A stretch of DNA of 64,000 bases from JBGTSJ01 sp041940305 (GTDB taxonomy: Bacteria > Planctomycetota > Planctomycetia > Planctomycetales > Planctomycetaceae): the NCBI GenBank assembly GCA_041940305.1, contig JBGTSJ010000019.1:1-64000 (forward strand), written 5' to 3'. The position numbers were made by a program, and so were the translations under genes. The stretch's first letter is position 1. Every line of letters begins with the position of its first letter. The notes below the pieces were generated by a model that searched no databases, was not told where the DNA came from, and saw nothing but the letters and a program-made list of their open reading frames with translations. This document shows positions 25,716 through 33,825 of the stretch, one piece after another.

Positions 25716-25797
25716 TGCGAGAGACAGGAATCGAACCTGCACCCCTTTCGGGACTGGATCCTAAGTCCAGCGCGTCTGCCAGTTCCGCCACTCTCGC
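25716..25797 (-). tRNA. tRNA-Leu (UAG)
   Basis: Read on the minus strand, the gene starts GCGAGAGTGGCGGAACTGGC and ends with the matching acceptor strand CTCTCGC plus discriminator A. The anticodon loop is CTTAGGA with anticodon TAG (25761-25763), which reads CUN leucine codons. A long class II variable arm (CCCGAAAGGGG) and the T-loop GGTTCGAATCC are clear. CCA is not encoded. The gene is 82 nt long. Confidence 0.95.
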
Positions 25798-25966
25798 GAG
25801 GCTTGATGGCAAGTTTATCACTGGGGGTGGGGGACGCCAACGGGCTGCCGTGGCCGCAGTTGTGAGCGTTGCGACGGACGGATAGCATCGCAGTCGCGGC
25901 TCAGATCGGTCTCCCACGCTGCTTCGGTGTCATGCCGGATGCAATCTTCCGCAGTTGGAGGTCTCC

Positions 25967-28900
25967 ATGTTTCGCTGCTGTCTGACGCTGCTTTCGTGGG
26001 TTGTCTTGATCACGTCGTGCGCCGCTCACGACTTCAGCGTGCAGTGGACGGCTCAGACGCCTGGCAATCCGTTCTATCTGGACTACACCCGGGACGGGAT
26101 GCGCGTGCAGGGGCCGTGCAGCGACGGCATGTGGCGGGCGTGGCATTCGCAGACCGGCGCGCGGCTGGCGGAGTGGCAGCCTCCCACCGAGACGACCATG
26201 TATCGGTTCGCGACGTCTCCTGATGAAGCACTGCTGGCGGGGGGCGATCTGAATGGCGGACTGTTCCTGCTCGACTCGACGGTCTCTCAGTTCTGCCGGC
26301 TGGAGCCGTCGCCGGGGCAGATACGTCGGATACTGTTCAGTGAGGACGGCGGCCTGCTGGTGATTGCATCGGTGGACGGCGTCGTTCGCCTCATTTCGCC
26401 GGCCGGAGACGAGGTAGCGCAGATCGGTCCGATTGCGGGGGGGCTGCAGGATGCGTGCCTGTCTCCCGATGGCAAGACGCTGGCGACGACCGGACCTGAT
26501 GGCAACCTCCGATTCTGGACGGTTCCCGATGGGAGGTTGGAATCGGAGCATCCACTGGGGCGCGGGACGATTCGCGGGCTGGACTACACTCCCGACGGAA
26601 AGCTCCTGGCCGTCGGCGGCGACAACGCCGAAGTGTTGCTGTGGAGCGTGAGGGAGAAACGCGTGATTGGGAGCCAGCCGGTGGACGGGTTTCCCTATCT
26701 CGTGTCGTTCTCTCCGAACGGGAAGACACTCGCAGTCGGATGTCACAAGTATTCGCCGGCCCACGCGGGGAGCGTACATGTGTGGGAGACGGACGGAGCG
26801 AATCCGATCGAGAGTCTGGGAGATCTGACGACCGGAATCGATGGTCTCAGTTGGCATCCGAACGGGATGTGGCTGGCGGCCAGCGATACGAGCCAGCAGG
26901 TGCGTGTGTGGCGCCGCGCCGCAGCGGAGCCGGTTCCGCTCACGGAGGCTCCGCCGGCGGAGTCGTCGCAGTTGTGGCGCGACGGACTGTTGTCCCAGCG
27001 GCCTGCCGAACCGATCGTTCCGCTCGTCATTCGGGACACGCGGCCGGATGAGTTTCCCGACGAGTATGCGGCCATCGAGATCTCCGGCCGTTCGCTGCAG
27101 CCGCTGTTGGCCGCCAACCTGCCGCCGCATCTGCGGGAGGCCCGTGTGTATCGTCTGGCCTCCCCGACGGGACATGAAACAGACGGATTGACAGAGTTTA
27201 AGGTGACGCGGAGGGGACGGCTGTTTCTGGCGGCGACCTGGAACATCATCAAGTCGCAGTCTGCCGAGGTACGGGCAGAACTGGTGAAGGAGGCTGACCT
27301 CATCCAGGCCGGCTGGTATCCGGCGGGGACGTTCCCGGAGCGCGAGAATCACAAACTGTTCATGCGGTACTGCCGGGAGGGGGAGACTTTCCGCATCCGC
27401 ACGACCGATCGTGCACCGCCGCTGCCGATCGTTGCCGCTCCGCTCGACCTGACGGATCCGGAGGTACTGCATGAGATTCACGACTCGCCGGAATTCCTGT
27501 TCGCGGCCCAGATCACCGAATGGCGCGAACAGGCGGATATCGCGAAGCTGGAAGAGGTGGCCGAGCGGTTGAGAGATACCCGGGCGAAGTTTCGGACCGG
27601 TCGCAGCCAGCTGGAGTTGTTCTATGACATCGTCGGACATGGCGGGTTGTTTGACCTGGATCCGCCGTGGGCCGCCCGACTCGATTTTTTTGCGGACTGG
27701 ATGCAGCAGAGGCCGCAGTCGACGACTCCGCGGCTGTGTGCGGCCGACCTGCTGATCGCTTATGCCTGGCAGGCGCGCGGTGAAGGACTGGCGAATACGC
27801 TCTCTGAGCGAGATCGGGCGCTGTTTCAGGAACGGCTGACGCTGGCTCACGAACACGCACTGGCGGCTGCCGAACTGGCGGACGATCAACCGGCGGTGTT
27901 CATGATGCTGATTCATAGCGCCCATGGACTGACCCGCAATGTCGCGGCATCGCGCCAGCACGCCCTGCGGGCACTGCGGCTTGATCCAGCGTATATCGAG
28001 GTTGTGCAGTTCATGGGTACGGCGCTGCTGCCCCGCTGGTATGGCCGGCCCGGCGACCTGCATGACTTTGGAACGGACGCCGTCAATACGACGCGATCGT
28101 CCCAGGGGAACGCGATGTATGCGGTGCTCGCCGAGACTGTGATCCAATACGAACTGCCGGAGTTCACGTATCAGGAGTTGAAGTGGAACCAGATCAAGCA
28201 AGGCTACAAGGACCTGATTGAACGCCATCCGGAAGCGCGAGGCCGGCGCGCCGAGTACATCATCCATGCTTGCCGGGCCGGCGACCGCGACGCCGCCGAA
28301 GCGGCCTTCGCCGAGTACGGCGGCTCGTATGAAGAGAGCGGATTCGACGGCGAGCATTACTACGACGCTTATCGCAACGGACTGCGGCCGGGGGTCCGGG
28401 ACGGCGACCATTCGTTGCTGATCAGCATTCCTCTCGGGTCCGTGCGGGAAGTTGCGTTCTCGGCCGACGACCGCCGGCTCGCGCTGAAGAATGGAGTCAA
28501 TACGCTGAGTGTCTGGAACACGAAGACGGGACGAGCGATCGTGGAGCCGTACTCCGTGACCGGTCATCTGACGTGTCTTGCGTTTGCCGGCGAGAGCAAT
28601 GACTTTCTCGTCGCGGGGACCTCCGCTGGCGACGTGTTCGTCCGCGACATTCGGGACCTGGAGACGGCCGACGTCGTGGTGGTCGGCAAGCATCGAAAAA
28701 GTGTGATCGGCCTCGAGTATTCGGTTCCTTCCAACTGGTTGTTCACGGCTTCCGGGGACGGGACGATCAAAGTCTGGGATGGCGAATCCGCTCAGTTTGT
28801 CCGGGAATGGTCTGCGTCGCACGGCACCCAGTTGGATGCCATGGCGCTTTCGGCGGATGGTCAGCGGCTGGCAACATCCGGCGCCGACGGGATGATCTCG

Positions 28901-29314
28901 ATCTGGGATCCGTCCACAGGCAGCGCCGTGCGCAGCTGGCCGATCGGAGCGGGCACCGGGAAGTGCGTTGCGATCTCAGACGACGGGCGCTTCGTAGCTG
29001 GGGGCAATAATGCGTCGCGGGTGGCGGTGTGGGACGCCGCGACAGGTGAATTAAAGGCGGAGGCTGATCTGAATGGGGCACGGCCCCGGTCGCTTGCGTT
29101 CTCGCCCTCCGGGAGGGTGCTGGCGCTGGGGTGCTGGGAACCAGGCGAATGGGGCGCGGGCGGGGCGTGGATCTGGAAGTTCGCGTCCGGCTCGCCGGAG
29201 CGGCTGAAGGGGCATGACAGCGAGGTATCGACCGTGGCATTCCAGAAGTCCGAGTCGATTCTGGCCACTGGCAGCGACGATTGGACAGCCCGCCTGTGGA
29301 CGATCAAGGAGTGA
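25967..29314 (+). CDS. Large secreted double WD40-propeller protein
   Basis: 1115 residues. ATG 25967 has a Shine-Dalgarno GGAGG 5 nt upstream (25957-25961). The signal peptide MFRCCLTLLSWVVLITSC may end in a lipobox-like Cys. Residues about 30-330 are WD40 repeats (for example LSPDGKTLATTGPDGNLRFW and YTPDGKLLAVGGDNAEVLLW). About 340-830 is alpha-helical, TPR-like, and ends in a region like DUF4034 (YIIHACRAGDRDAAEAAFAE). About 840-1115 is a second WD40 set (TASGDGTIKVWDGESAQFVR, ATGSDDWTARLWTIKE). Such propellers form protein-binding platforms; the partner is unknown. The gene stands alone, downstream of the leftward tRNA-Leu. Confidence 0.85.
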   Translation: MFRCCLTLLSWVVLITSCAAHDFSVQWTAQTPGNPFYLDYTRDGMRVQGPCSDGMWRAWHSQTGARLAEWQPPTETTMYRFATSPDEALLAGGDLNGGLFLLDSTVSQFCRLEPSPGQIRRILFSEDGGLLVIASVDGVVRLISPAGDEVAQIGPIAGGLQDACLSPDGKTLATTGPDGNLRFWTVPDGRLESEHPLGRGTIRGLDYTPDGKLLAVGGDNAEVLLWSVREKRVIGSQPVDGFPYLVSFSPNGKTLAVGCHKYSPAHAGSVHVWETDGANPIESLGDLTTGIDGLSWHPNGMWLAASDTSQQVRVWRRAAAEPVPLTEAPPAESSQLWRDGLLSQRPAEPIVPLVIRDTRPDEFPDEYAAIEISGRSLQPLLAANLPPHLREARVYRLASPTGHETDGLTEFKVTRRGRLFLAATWNIIKSQSAEVRAELVKEADLIQAGWYPAGTFPERENHKLFMRYCREGETFRIRTTDRAPPLPIVAAPLDLTDPEVLHEIHDSPEFLFAAQITEWREQADIAKLEEVAERLRDTRAKFRTGRSQLELFYDIVGHGGLFDLDPPWAARLDFFADWMQQRPQSTTPRLCAADLLIAYAWQARGEGLANTLSERDRALFQERLTLAHEHALAAAELADDQPAVFMMLIHSAHGLTRNVAASRQHALRALRLDPAYIEVVQFMGTALLPRWYGRPGDLHDFGTDAVNTTRSSQGNAMYAVLAETVIQYELPEFTYQELKWNQIKQGYKDLIERHPEARGRRAEYIIHACRAGDRDAAEAAFAEYGGSYEESGFDGEHYYDAYRNGLRPGVRDGDHSLLISIPLGSVREVAFSADDRRLALKNGVNTLSVWNTKTGRAIVEPYSVTGHLTCLAFAGESNDFLVAGTSAGDVFVRDIRDLETADVVVVGKHRKSVIGLEYSVPSNWLFTASGDGTIKVWDGESAQFVREWSASHGTQLDAMALSADGQRLATSGADGMISIWDPSTGSAVRSWPIGAGTGKCVAISDDGRFVAGGNNASRVAVWDAATGELKAEADLNGARPRSLAFSPSGRVLALGCWEPGEWGAGGAWIWKFASGSPERLKGHDSEVSTVAFQKSESILATGSDDWTARLWTIKE

Positions 29315-29348
29315 GGGACTTCGCTTCAGAACAACTGTTGATTTCGCT

Positions 29349-30599
29349 TTAGAACTGCGCTTCGCGACTCCCCATCGGGAGCCTCGCAACGAGCGCGGCT
29401 CCCAGTGAGAGAGCGGCAGCGAGCGTGACGGCGGATGTTGCGGCGCCGAAATGCGCGGCGGCGCCCAGTAGCAGGGGAGAGATTGTCGTCGCGGCGCCGA
29501 GGATGGTCTGGTTGATGCCGAAACCGACTTCGGTCGAGCGGCTCGGCAGGGCGGCGGATGTGAGGGAGAGGACCAGAGGGAGACTGGATTTTGCCAGGAC
29601 GCCGGCGAAGGCTGAGAACAGCATCAGCAGGAGTTCGCTGTGCGTCGTCGCGAGGGAGATCAAGACCGCCGCCATGACGGCCTGGATCAGCGACAGCGTG
29701 CAACGCTCGCCGAAACGGGCCGCGACAGGGGACGAGATCACCTTGCCCAGGATGCCGCCGAGGAAGTACAGCGAGAGGCAGATTCCGATCCGGCCGATGT
29801 CCATGCCGCGGGCGGCCAGGAGCAGCGGGAGGAAGACGTACAGTCCGGAGTTGGCGAGCGCATCCAGCCCGCCGATGCCGCAAGCGAATAGAAAGCGGGT
29901 GTTGCTGAGGAGCCGCTGGGACGGCTCGGCCGCATGAGAGGGGACTGTGGGAACCGCGTCCGCGCCGCGATGCGATGCCGGCGGGTCTTCGGGACCGGCG
30001 GTCGGTCGGGGGAACAGGCAGAGACCGCAGACGGCGACGACCGCGAGCAGGGCCGCGAGCAGCCATGACGCGTGCTGCCAGGCGATCGTGACGAGGAGGG
30101 CCGCCAGCAGGGCCGTCATGGCGGAGCGGCCGACGTCGCCCGTCGCGACGAACCAGCCCATGGCGCGGCTGGTCGATTCGCGCGTCGTCCAGCGGCCGAT
30201 GAGGGCGAAGGCAATCGGATGGAAGATGCCGAAACCGGCCCCCGCCAGCGTCACGATCGCGCCGGTGCCCCAGACGTTCGCGGCTTGCGGCAGCAGCGTC
30301 AATGCGAGGGCATTGAGCAGTGCGGCGGCCAGCAGGACGCGGAGTCCGCCGAACCGCCGGGCCAGAATCCCCGCGGGGACGGCGAGCAGGACCCCCATGA
30401 GGAAGTGCACGGATGTGAGAGTGCCGATCTCCAGAGCACCGAAGCCGGCCTGTGCGGCGATCAGCGGGAGCAGCAGCAGCAGCGAGGCCTGCACACCGTC
30501 ATTGAGGATGTGGAGACCGTGCAGCAGCACGAATCGTCCTGGAATTGACCTTACGGACGGAAGGCTGCGAGTTGGGGGCAGAACGGCGGCGGCGTGCAT
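29349..30599 (-). CDS. MFS transporter (fosmidomycin-resistance-like)
   Basis: 416 residues with about 12 predicted membrane helices in two halves joined by a Pro/Ser-rich cytoplasmic loop at about 195-225. FVLLHGLHILNDGVQASLLL matches the start of the Fsr-type MFS clade (LxHxxxD/NG), and GAGFGIFHPIAFALIGRW contains the FHP motif also typical of it. The second half includes GGILGKVISSPVAARFGERC, the usual MFS loop between helices 8 and 9. Members export small molecules by proton antiport; the substrate is not known. The actual start could be a little downstream. Confidence 0.85.
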   Translation of the reverse strand: MHAAAVLPPTRSLPSVRSIPGRFVLLHGLHILNDGVQASLLLLLPLIAAQAGFGALEIGTLTSVHFLMGVLLAVPAGILARRFGGLRVLLAAALLNALALTLLPQAANVWGTGAIVTLAGAGFGIFHPIAFALIGRWTTRESTSRAMGWFVATGDVGRSAMTALLAALLVTIAWQHASWLLAALLAVVAVCGLCLFPRPTAGPEDPPASHRGADAVPTVPSHAAEPSQRLLSNTRFLFACGIGGLDALANSGLYVFLPLLLAARGMDIGRIGICLSLYFLGGILGKVISSPVAARFGERCTLSLIQAVMAAVLISLATTHSELLLMLFSAFAGVLAKSSLPLVLSLTSAALPSRSTEVGFGINQTILGAATTISPLLLGAAAHFGAATSAVTLAAALSLGAALVARLPMGSREAQF

Positions 30600-30652
30600 G
30601 GAGATACCTGGAAACTGGAAGTGGCGGAGCAGGGGGCGTCGGCGAACCGGTG

Positions 30653-31876
30653 TCAGCAGACGGTCGCATAGGAGCGGCGATGGACGCCGGAATCGGTGAG
30701 CGACAGGGATTCGAATTCGGGTTCCTCGATCCGGGCGGCGGCCACGGCTTCCACGATATGCTCGATCGCGAGCTGAATGTCCGCTTCGGTGTTGAACCGG
30801 CCGACGCTCAGGCGGAGGCTGCTCCGCGCCAGGTCTTCGTCGACCCCCATGGCGGTCAGCACGTAACTCGGTTTGGCTGAATGCGAGGTGCAGGCGGAGC
30901 CGGAACTCGCGGCGACACGGGTGAGGCCGGTCAGCAGCGACTCGCTGTCCAGGCCAGAGAAGCTGATGTTGGTTACTCCGGCGAGGCGGGCCGCGCGCGT
31001 GCCGTTCACGCGGGCGGAGGAGATGCGATTGAGCAGAGCGGATTCCAGGCGATCGCGAAGGCGGGCGATGCGAGACTGTTCGGCTGCGAGTTCTTCCCGC
31101 GCGATGCGGCAGGCGACGCCAAATCCGACGATGAGGGGAACGGCGAGCGTCCCGCTTCGCATACCGTCCTGATGTCCGCCGCCGTCGATCAGTGCTTCCA
31201 GCTCAATGCGTGGACGCCGGCGGCGCACGTACAGGGCGCCGACCCCCTTGGGACCGTACATCTTGTGGGCGGAGAGACTCAGCAGATCGACGGGGAGGTC
31301 TCGGACGTCGATTTCCAGCTTGCCGGCGGCCTGCGTGGCGTCAGTATGCAGCAGGATGTTTCGCGCCCGGCAGAGGGGGGCGATGGCGGCGATGTCGTGG
31401 AGCACGCCGGTCTCGTTGTTGGCAAGCATCAGGCTGACGAGGATCGTGTCTTCCTCGAGGGCGGCCTCGACGGCGGCGGGCGAGAGGCGGCCGTCGGCGT
31501 CGACCGGCAACACCGTCACGCGGAACCCTTCGGCCTCCAGGCGGCGGCAGGTGTCGAGGACTGACTTGTGCTCGGTGCAGCAGGTGACGATGTGACGCCC
31601 GCGATGAGCGTTCGCCCGCGCCACGCCTTTGATGGCCAGGTTGTTGCTCTCGGTGGCGCCACTGGTGAGGACAATTTCAGCGGCCCGGGCGCCCGACAGT
31701 TGGGCGATTTCCCGGCGGGCGGCTTCCACCGCCTCTTCGGCCCGCCAGCCGAACACATGCGAGCGACTGGCCGCGTTGCCGTAGTCGCACTCGAAGTACG
31801 GCAGCATGGCTTCCAGGACGCGGGGATCGACCCGGGTTGTGGCACTGTTGTCGAGATAGATGGGGGCGGTCGTCAT
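30653..31876 (-). CDS. Cysteine desulfurase (NifS/IscS family)
   Basis: 407 residues from ATG 31876 (MTTAPIYLDNSATTRVDPRV); an ATG at 31894 is the alternative. The frame runs far upstream, over the next gene, but without coding character. This PLP enzyme takes sulfur from cysteine for Fe-S clusters and thiolation. Motifs include YGNAASRSHVFGWRAEEAV, LTSGATESNNLAIKGV, TEHKSVLD, LLHTDATQAAGK, LSLSAHKMYGPKG with the PLP-binding Lys, and SSGSACTSHSAKPSYVL with the persulfide Cys in a short loop. The downstream neighbour on the same strand is the MFS gene; no IscU-type scaffold gene is nearby. Confidence 0.93.
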   Translation of the reverse strand: MTTAPIYLDNSATTRVDPRVLEAMLPYFECDYGNAASRSHVFGWRAEEAVEAARREIAQLSGARAAEIVLTSGATESNNLAIKGVARANAHRGRHIVTCCTEHKSVLDTCRRLEAEGFRVTVLPVDADGRLSPAAVEAALEEDTILVSLMLANNETGVLHDIAAIAPLCRARNILLHTDATQAAGKLEIDVRDLPVDLLSLSAHKMYGPKGVGALYVRRRRPRIELEALIDGGGHQDGMRSGTLAVPLIVGFGVACRIAREELAAEQSRIARLRDRLESALLNRISSARVNGTRAARLAGVTNISFSGLDSESLLTGLTRVAASSGSACTSHSAKPSYVLTAMGVDEDLARSSLRLSVGRFNTEADIQLAIEHIVEAVAAARIEEPEFESLSLTDSGVHRRSYATVC

Positions 31877-31985
31877 GAGAGCGTTCCGGTTCATGCTGTC
31901 GATTGTTCTGGTCACCGGATCAGTTACGGGCCCATCCGTATCCTGTGACGCCGAATCTGGAGAAACTTGCGAAAGAGGGCCGCGG

Positions 31986-32807
31986 TTACATCGCGAGGTG
32001 GGCCCGCAGGTCCTGCTTGAAGGTGCGGACGGCATCGCCGAACCACTCGATGCGGTCGGCGAGTTTCTGCTGCAGGGCGATCTTCCAGTTCCAGTACGTC
32101 GGCTCAGGGTGCCCGTCCGCCGCGGCGGCGAGTTTGCGGAGGAGTTGGGAGGGGATCGCGGCGGCGGCCGATACCTGCTGGTACGTATAGGCTTCCGCTC
32201 CGTCGTCCGTGATGCGGCCGACGTGGAGGTAGGGCTTTTCGCCGGTGAACTCGCCGATGTTGACGAACGGCTCCGCGGTGACGGCACGCTGCGACTCCAG
32301 GTCCCAGCCCAAGTCTTCCAGCGCCGATTCGGTCATATCGAGGATGTCCTCGAACTCGACGTCCCTGCTGAAGGCCAGGATGTGGCCGTGGGCATGGTCG
32401 ACGTGGCAGCCACCGCACTTCACCGCCCGCTGGTCGATTTCGCCGGGACCGTGCTCGAAGATGAAGAACCAGTGGTCGGGATACATTTCGCGGAGCGTGT
32501 GGAGCGTCGCGTCCACGGCACGGCGAACTTCCGACTGGTCGTGACAGGACGCCAGCGAGCGGTAGTGGGACTTGGGGGTCAGCAGGAGATGGCAGCCGCG
32601 ATATCCGAGAGGAAAGGCACAGTGCAGGACGTGGAAGCTGTCGGGGACGCCGGGGATCTCGACCGCGGGCGCCTCGCCGTAAAGATCGATGCACAGGTCA
32701 GTTCCGCCGTGCTCGATGGCGCAGAACCGGCAGTCGTGGAGGCCGCAGGTCACGGCGTTGTGCCGGGCGGAGGAGTCAGTTTCGGGGGCGTTGAGGAGGG
32801 CCGTCAT
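31986..32807 (-). CDS. HIT-superfamily protein with Cys-rich metal site
   Basis: 273 residues. The HIT signature is VDHAHGHILA with His138, His140 and His142, preceded by the cysteine pair CGGC (131-134). An N-terminal CGLHDCRFC (21-29) gives further thiols, so a structural zinc is likely. FHVLHCAFPLGYRGCHLLLT corresponds to the strand leading into a HIT domain. HIT proteins hydrolyse or transfer nucleoside phosphates through the middle His. The extra C-terminal 130 residues are not recognised. It is about 110 bp upstream of the cysteine desulfurase on the same strand. Confidence 0.7.
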   Translation of the reverse strand: MTALLNAPETDSSARHNAVTCGLHDCRFCAIEHGGTDLCIDLYGEAPAVEIPGVPDSFHVLHCAFPLGYRGCHLLLTPKSHYRSLASCHDQSEVRRAVDATLHTLREMYPDHWFFIFEHGPGEIDQRAVKCGGCHVDHAHGHILAFSRDVEFEDILDMTESALEDLGWDLESQRAVTAEPFVNIGEFTGEKPYLHVGRITDDGAEAYTYQQVSAAAAIPSQLLRKLAAAADGHPEPTYWNWKIALQQKLADRIEWFGDAVRTFKQDLRAHLAM

Positions 32808-33065
32808 CGGTTTCGCTCGCAGGTGTGAGGTTGATCAGGCGGGTGTGGTCCGCTTTCCACTGCCCTGTACGGCCGGGTGAATTGCGTGTGACCGACTTTC
32901 CCGATCGAAGGGGGAATTGCGTCAGGGCCGCAGGTAGGACGGGGTGACCCCGCGGGGTTAACATCAAACCGTTGCGATCGCGGGATTTCGGAGATCGATG
33001 GCCCAAGGTCGGCGGCCCGGACCGCGCGGGGCTGCTTGTTCGGACAGGCATGCAGGATCAGGACG

Positions 33066-33809
33066 ATGGACGATGCGACGTTGCACTCCCGGTTGAGCCA
33101 GATCGCGACGCGGTGGTCGCTGCTGCGAGACGCTCATGGGGACGAATTGTCGCAGAAGCGGCAGGCGCAGGCCGACCTGTTCGGCCGCTACCGGAACGCC
33201 GCCTATCGGTACCTGCTGGCGATCCTGCGGAACGCCGACGCGGCGGACGAAGTGTTCCAGGAGTTCGCGATGCGGCTGGTCCGCGGGGACTTCGTGGGGG
33301 CCGATCCGGAGCGCGGCCGGTTCCGTCAGTATTTGAAGACCTGCCTGGGGCGGATGGCGATCGATCACCATCGCCGCAGGGCAAGAGCGGGCGCGCCGCT
33401 AATGGACGATGTCTCACTGGAAGACGGAACGGCCGACCGGCGGTTTGACGAATGTTGGCGGACGGAAGTGCTGGACCGGGCGTGGAGCGCCCTGCAGGAC
33501 TCCGACCGGCAGACCGGTCGCTCCGACTACGCGATCTTGCGCTATCGCAGCGAGAACCCGCAGGCGGAATCGACGGAAATGGCGGAGGCGCTCACGCGGC
33601 AACTGCAGCCGGAGAAGCCCTTCACGAGCGCCGGGATTCGCCAGTCGCTGCACCGCGCGCGGGAACGCTTCGCCGCACTGCTGGTGACCGAGGTGGCGGC
33701 GTCCATCGAATCCGACGATCTGGACGAGATCGAAGCGGAGGTGGCGGCGCTCGAGTTGACAGCCTATTGCCGATCGGCGTTGGACGCGCGGCGCGGCTCG
33801 TCACGCTAA
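33066..33809 (+). CDS. ECF-type RNA polymerase sigma factor
   Basis: 247 residues from ATG 33066; a TTG at 33036 is in frame but less likely. Region 2 is clear: LFGRYRNAAYRYLLAILRNADAADEVFQEFAMRLVRGDF (about 38-76) includes the core-binding and -10 helices. Region 4 (about 155-210, ALTRQLQPEKPFTSAGIRQS followed by LHRARERFAALL) is a helix-turn-helix. The linker and the acidic C-terminal tail are longer than in classic ECFs, as in planctomycete ECF groups linked to Ser/Thr kinases. Its stop lies 16 bases from the stop of the convergent giant kinase gene, which is the likely functional partner. Confidence 0.88.
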   Translation: MDDATLHSRLSQIATRWSLLRDAHGDELSQKRQAQADLFGRYRNAAYRYLLAILRNADAADEVFQEFAMRLVRGDFVGADPERGRFRQYLKTCLGRMAIDHHRRRARAGAPLMDDVSLEDGTADRRFDECWRTEVLDRAWSALQDSDRQTGRSDYAILRYRSENPQAESTEMAEALTRQLQPEKPFTSAGIRQSLHRARERFAALLVTEVAASIESDDLDEIEAEVAALELTAYCRSALDARRGSSR

Positions 33810-33825
33810 TGAACGGGGGCCGGAA

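Noticed and set aside
25901..28822. 973-codon minus-strand open frame opposite the WD40 protein
   Set aside because: Its Arg/Pro/Gln-rich composition has no domain; the plus-strand frame has clear WD40 repeats, a Shine-Dalgarno sequence and a signal peptide.
31877..32287. N-terminal 137-residue extension of the cysteine desulfurase
   Set aside because: Ser/Pro/Arg-rich, overlaps the HIT-like gene on the same strand, and family proteins start at the YLDNSATT strand.
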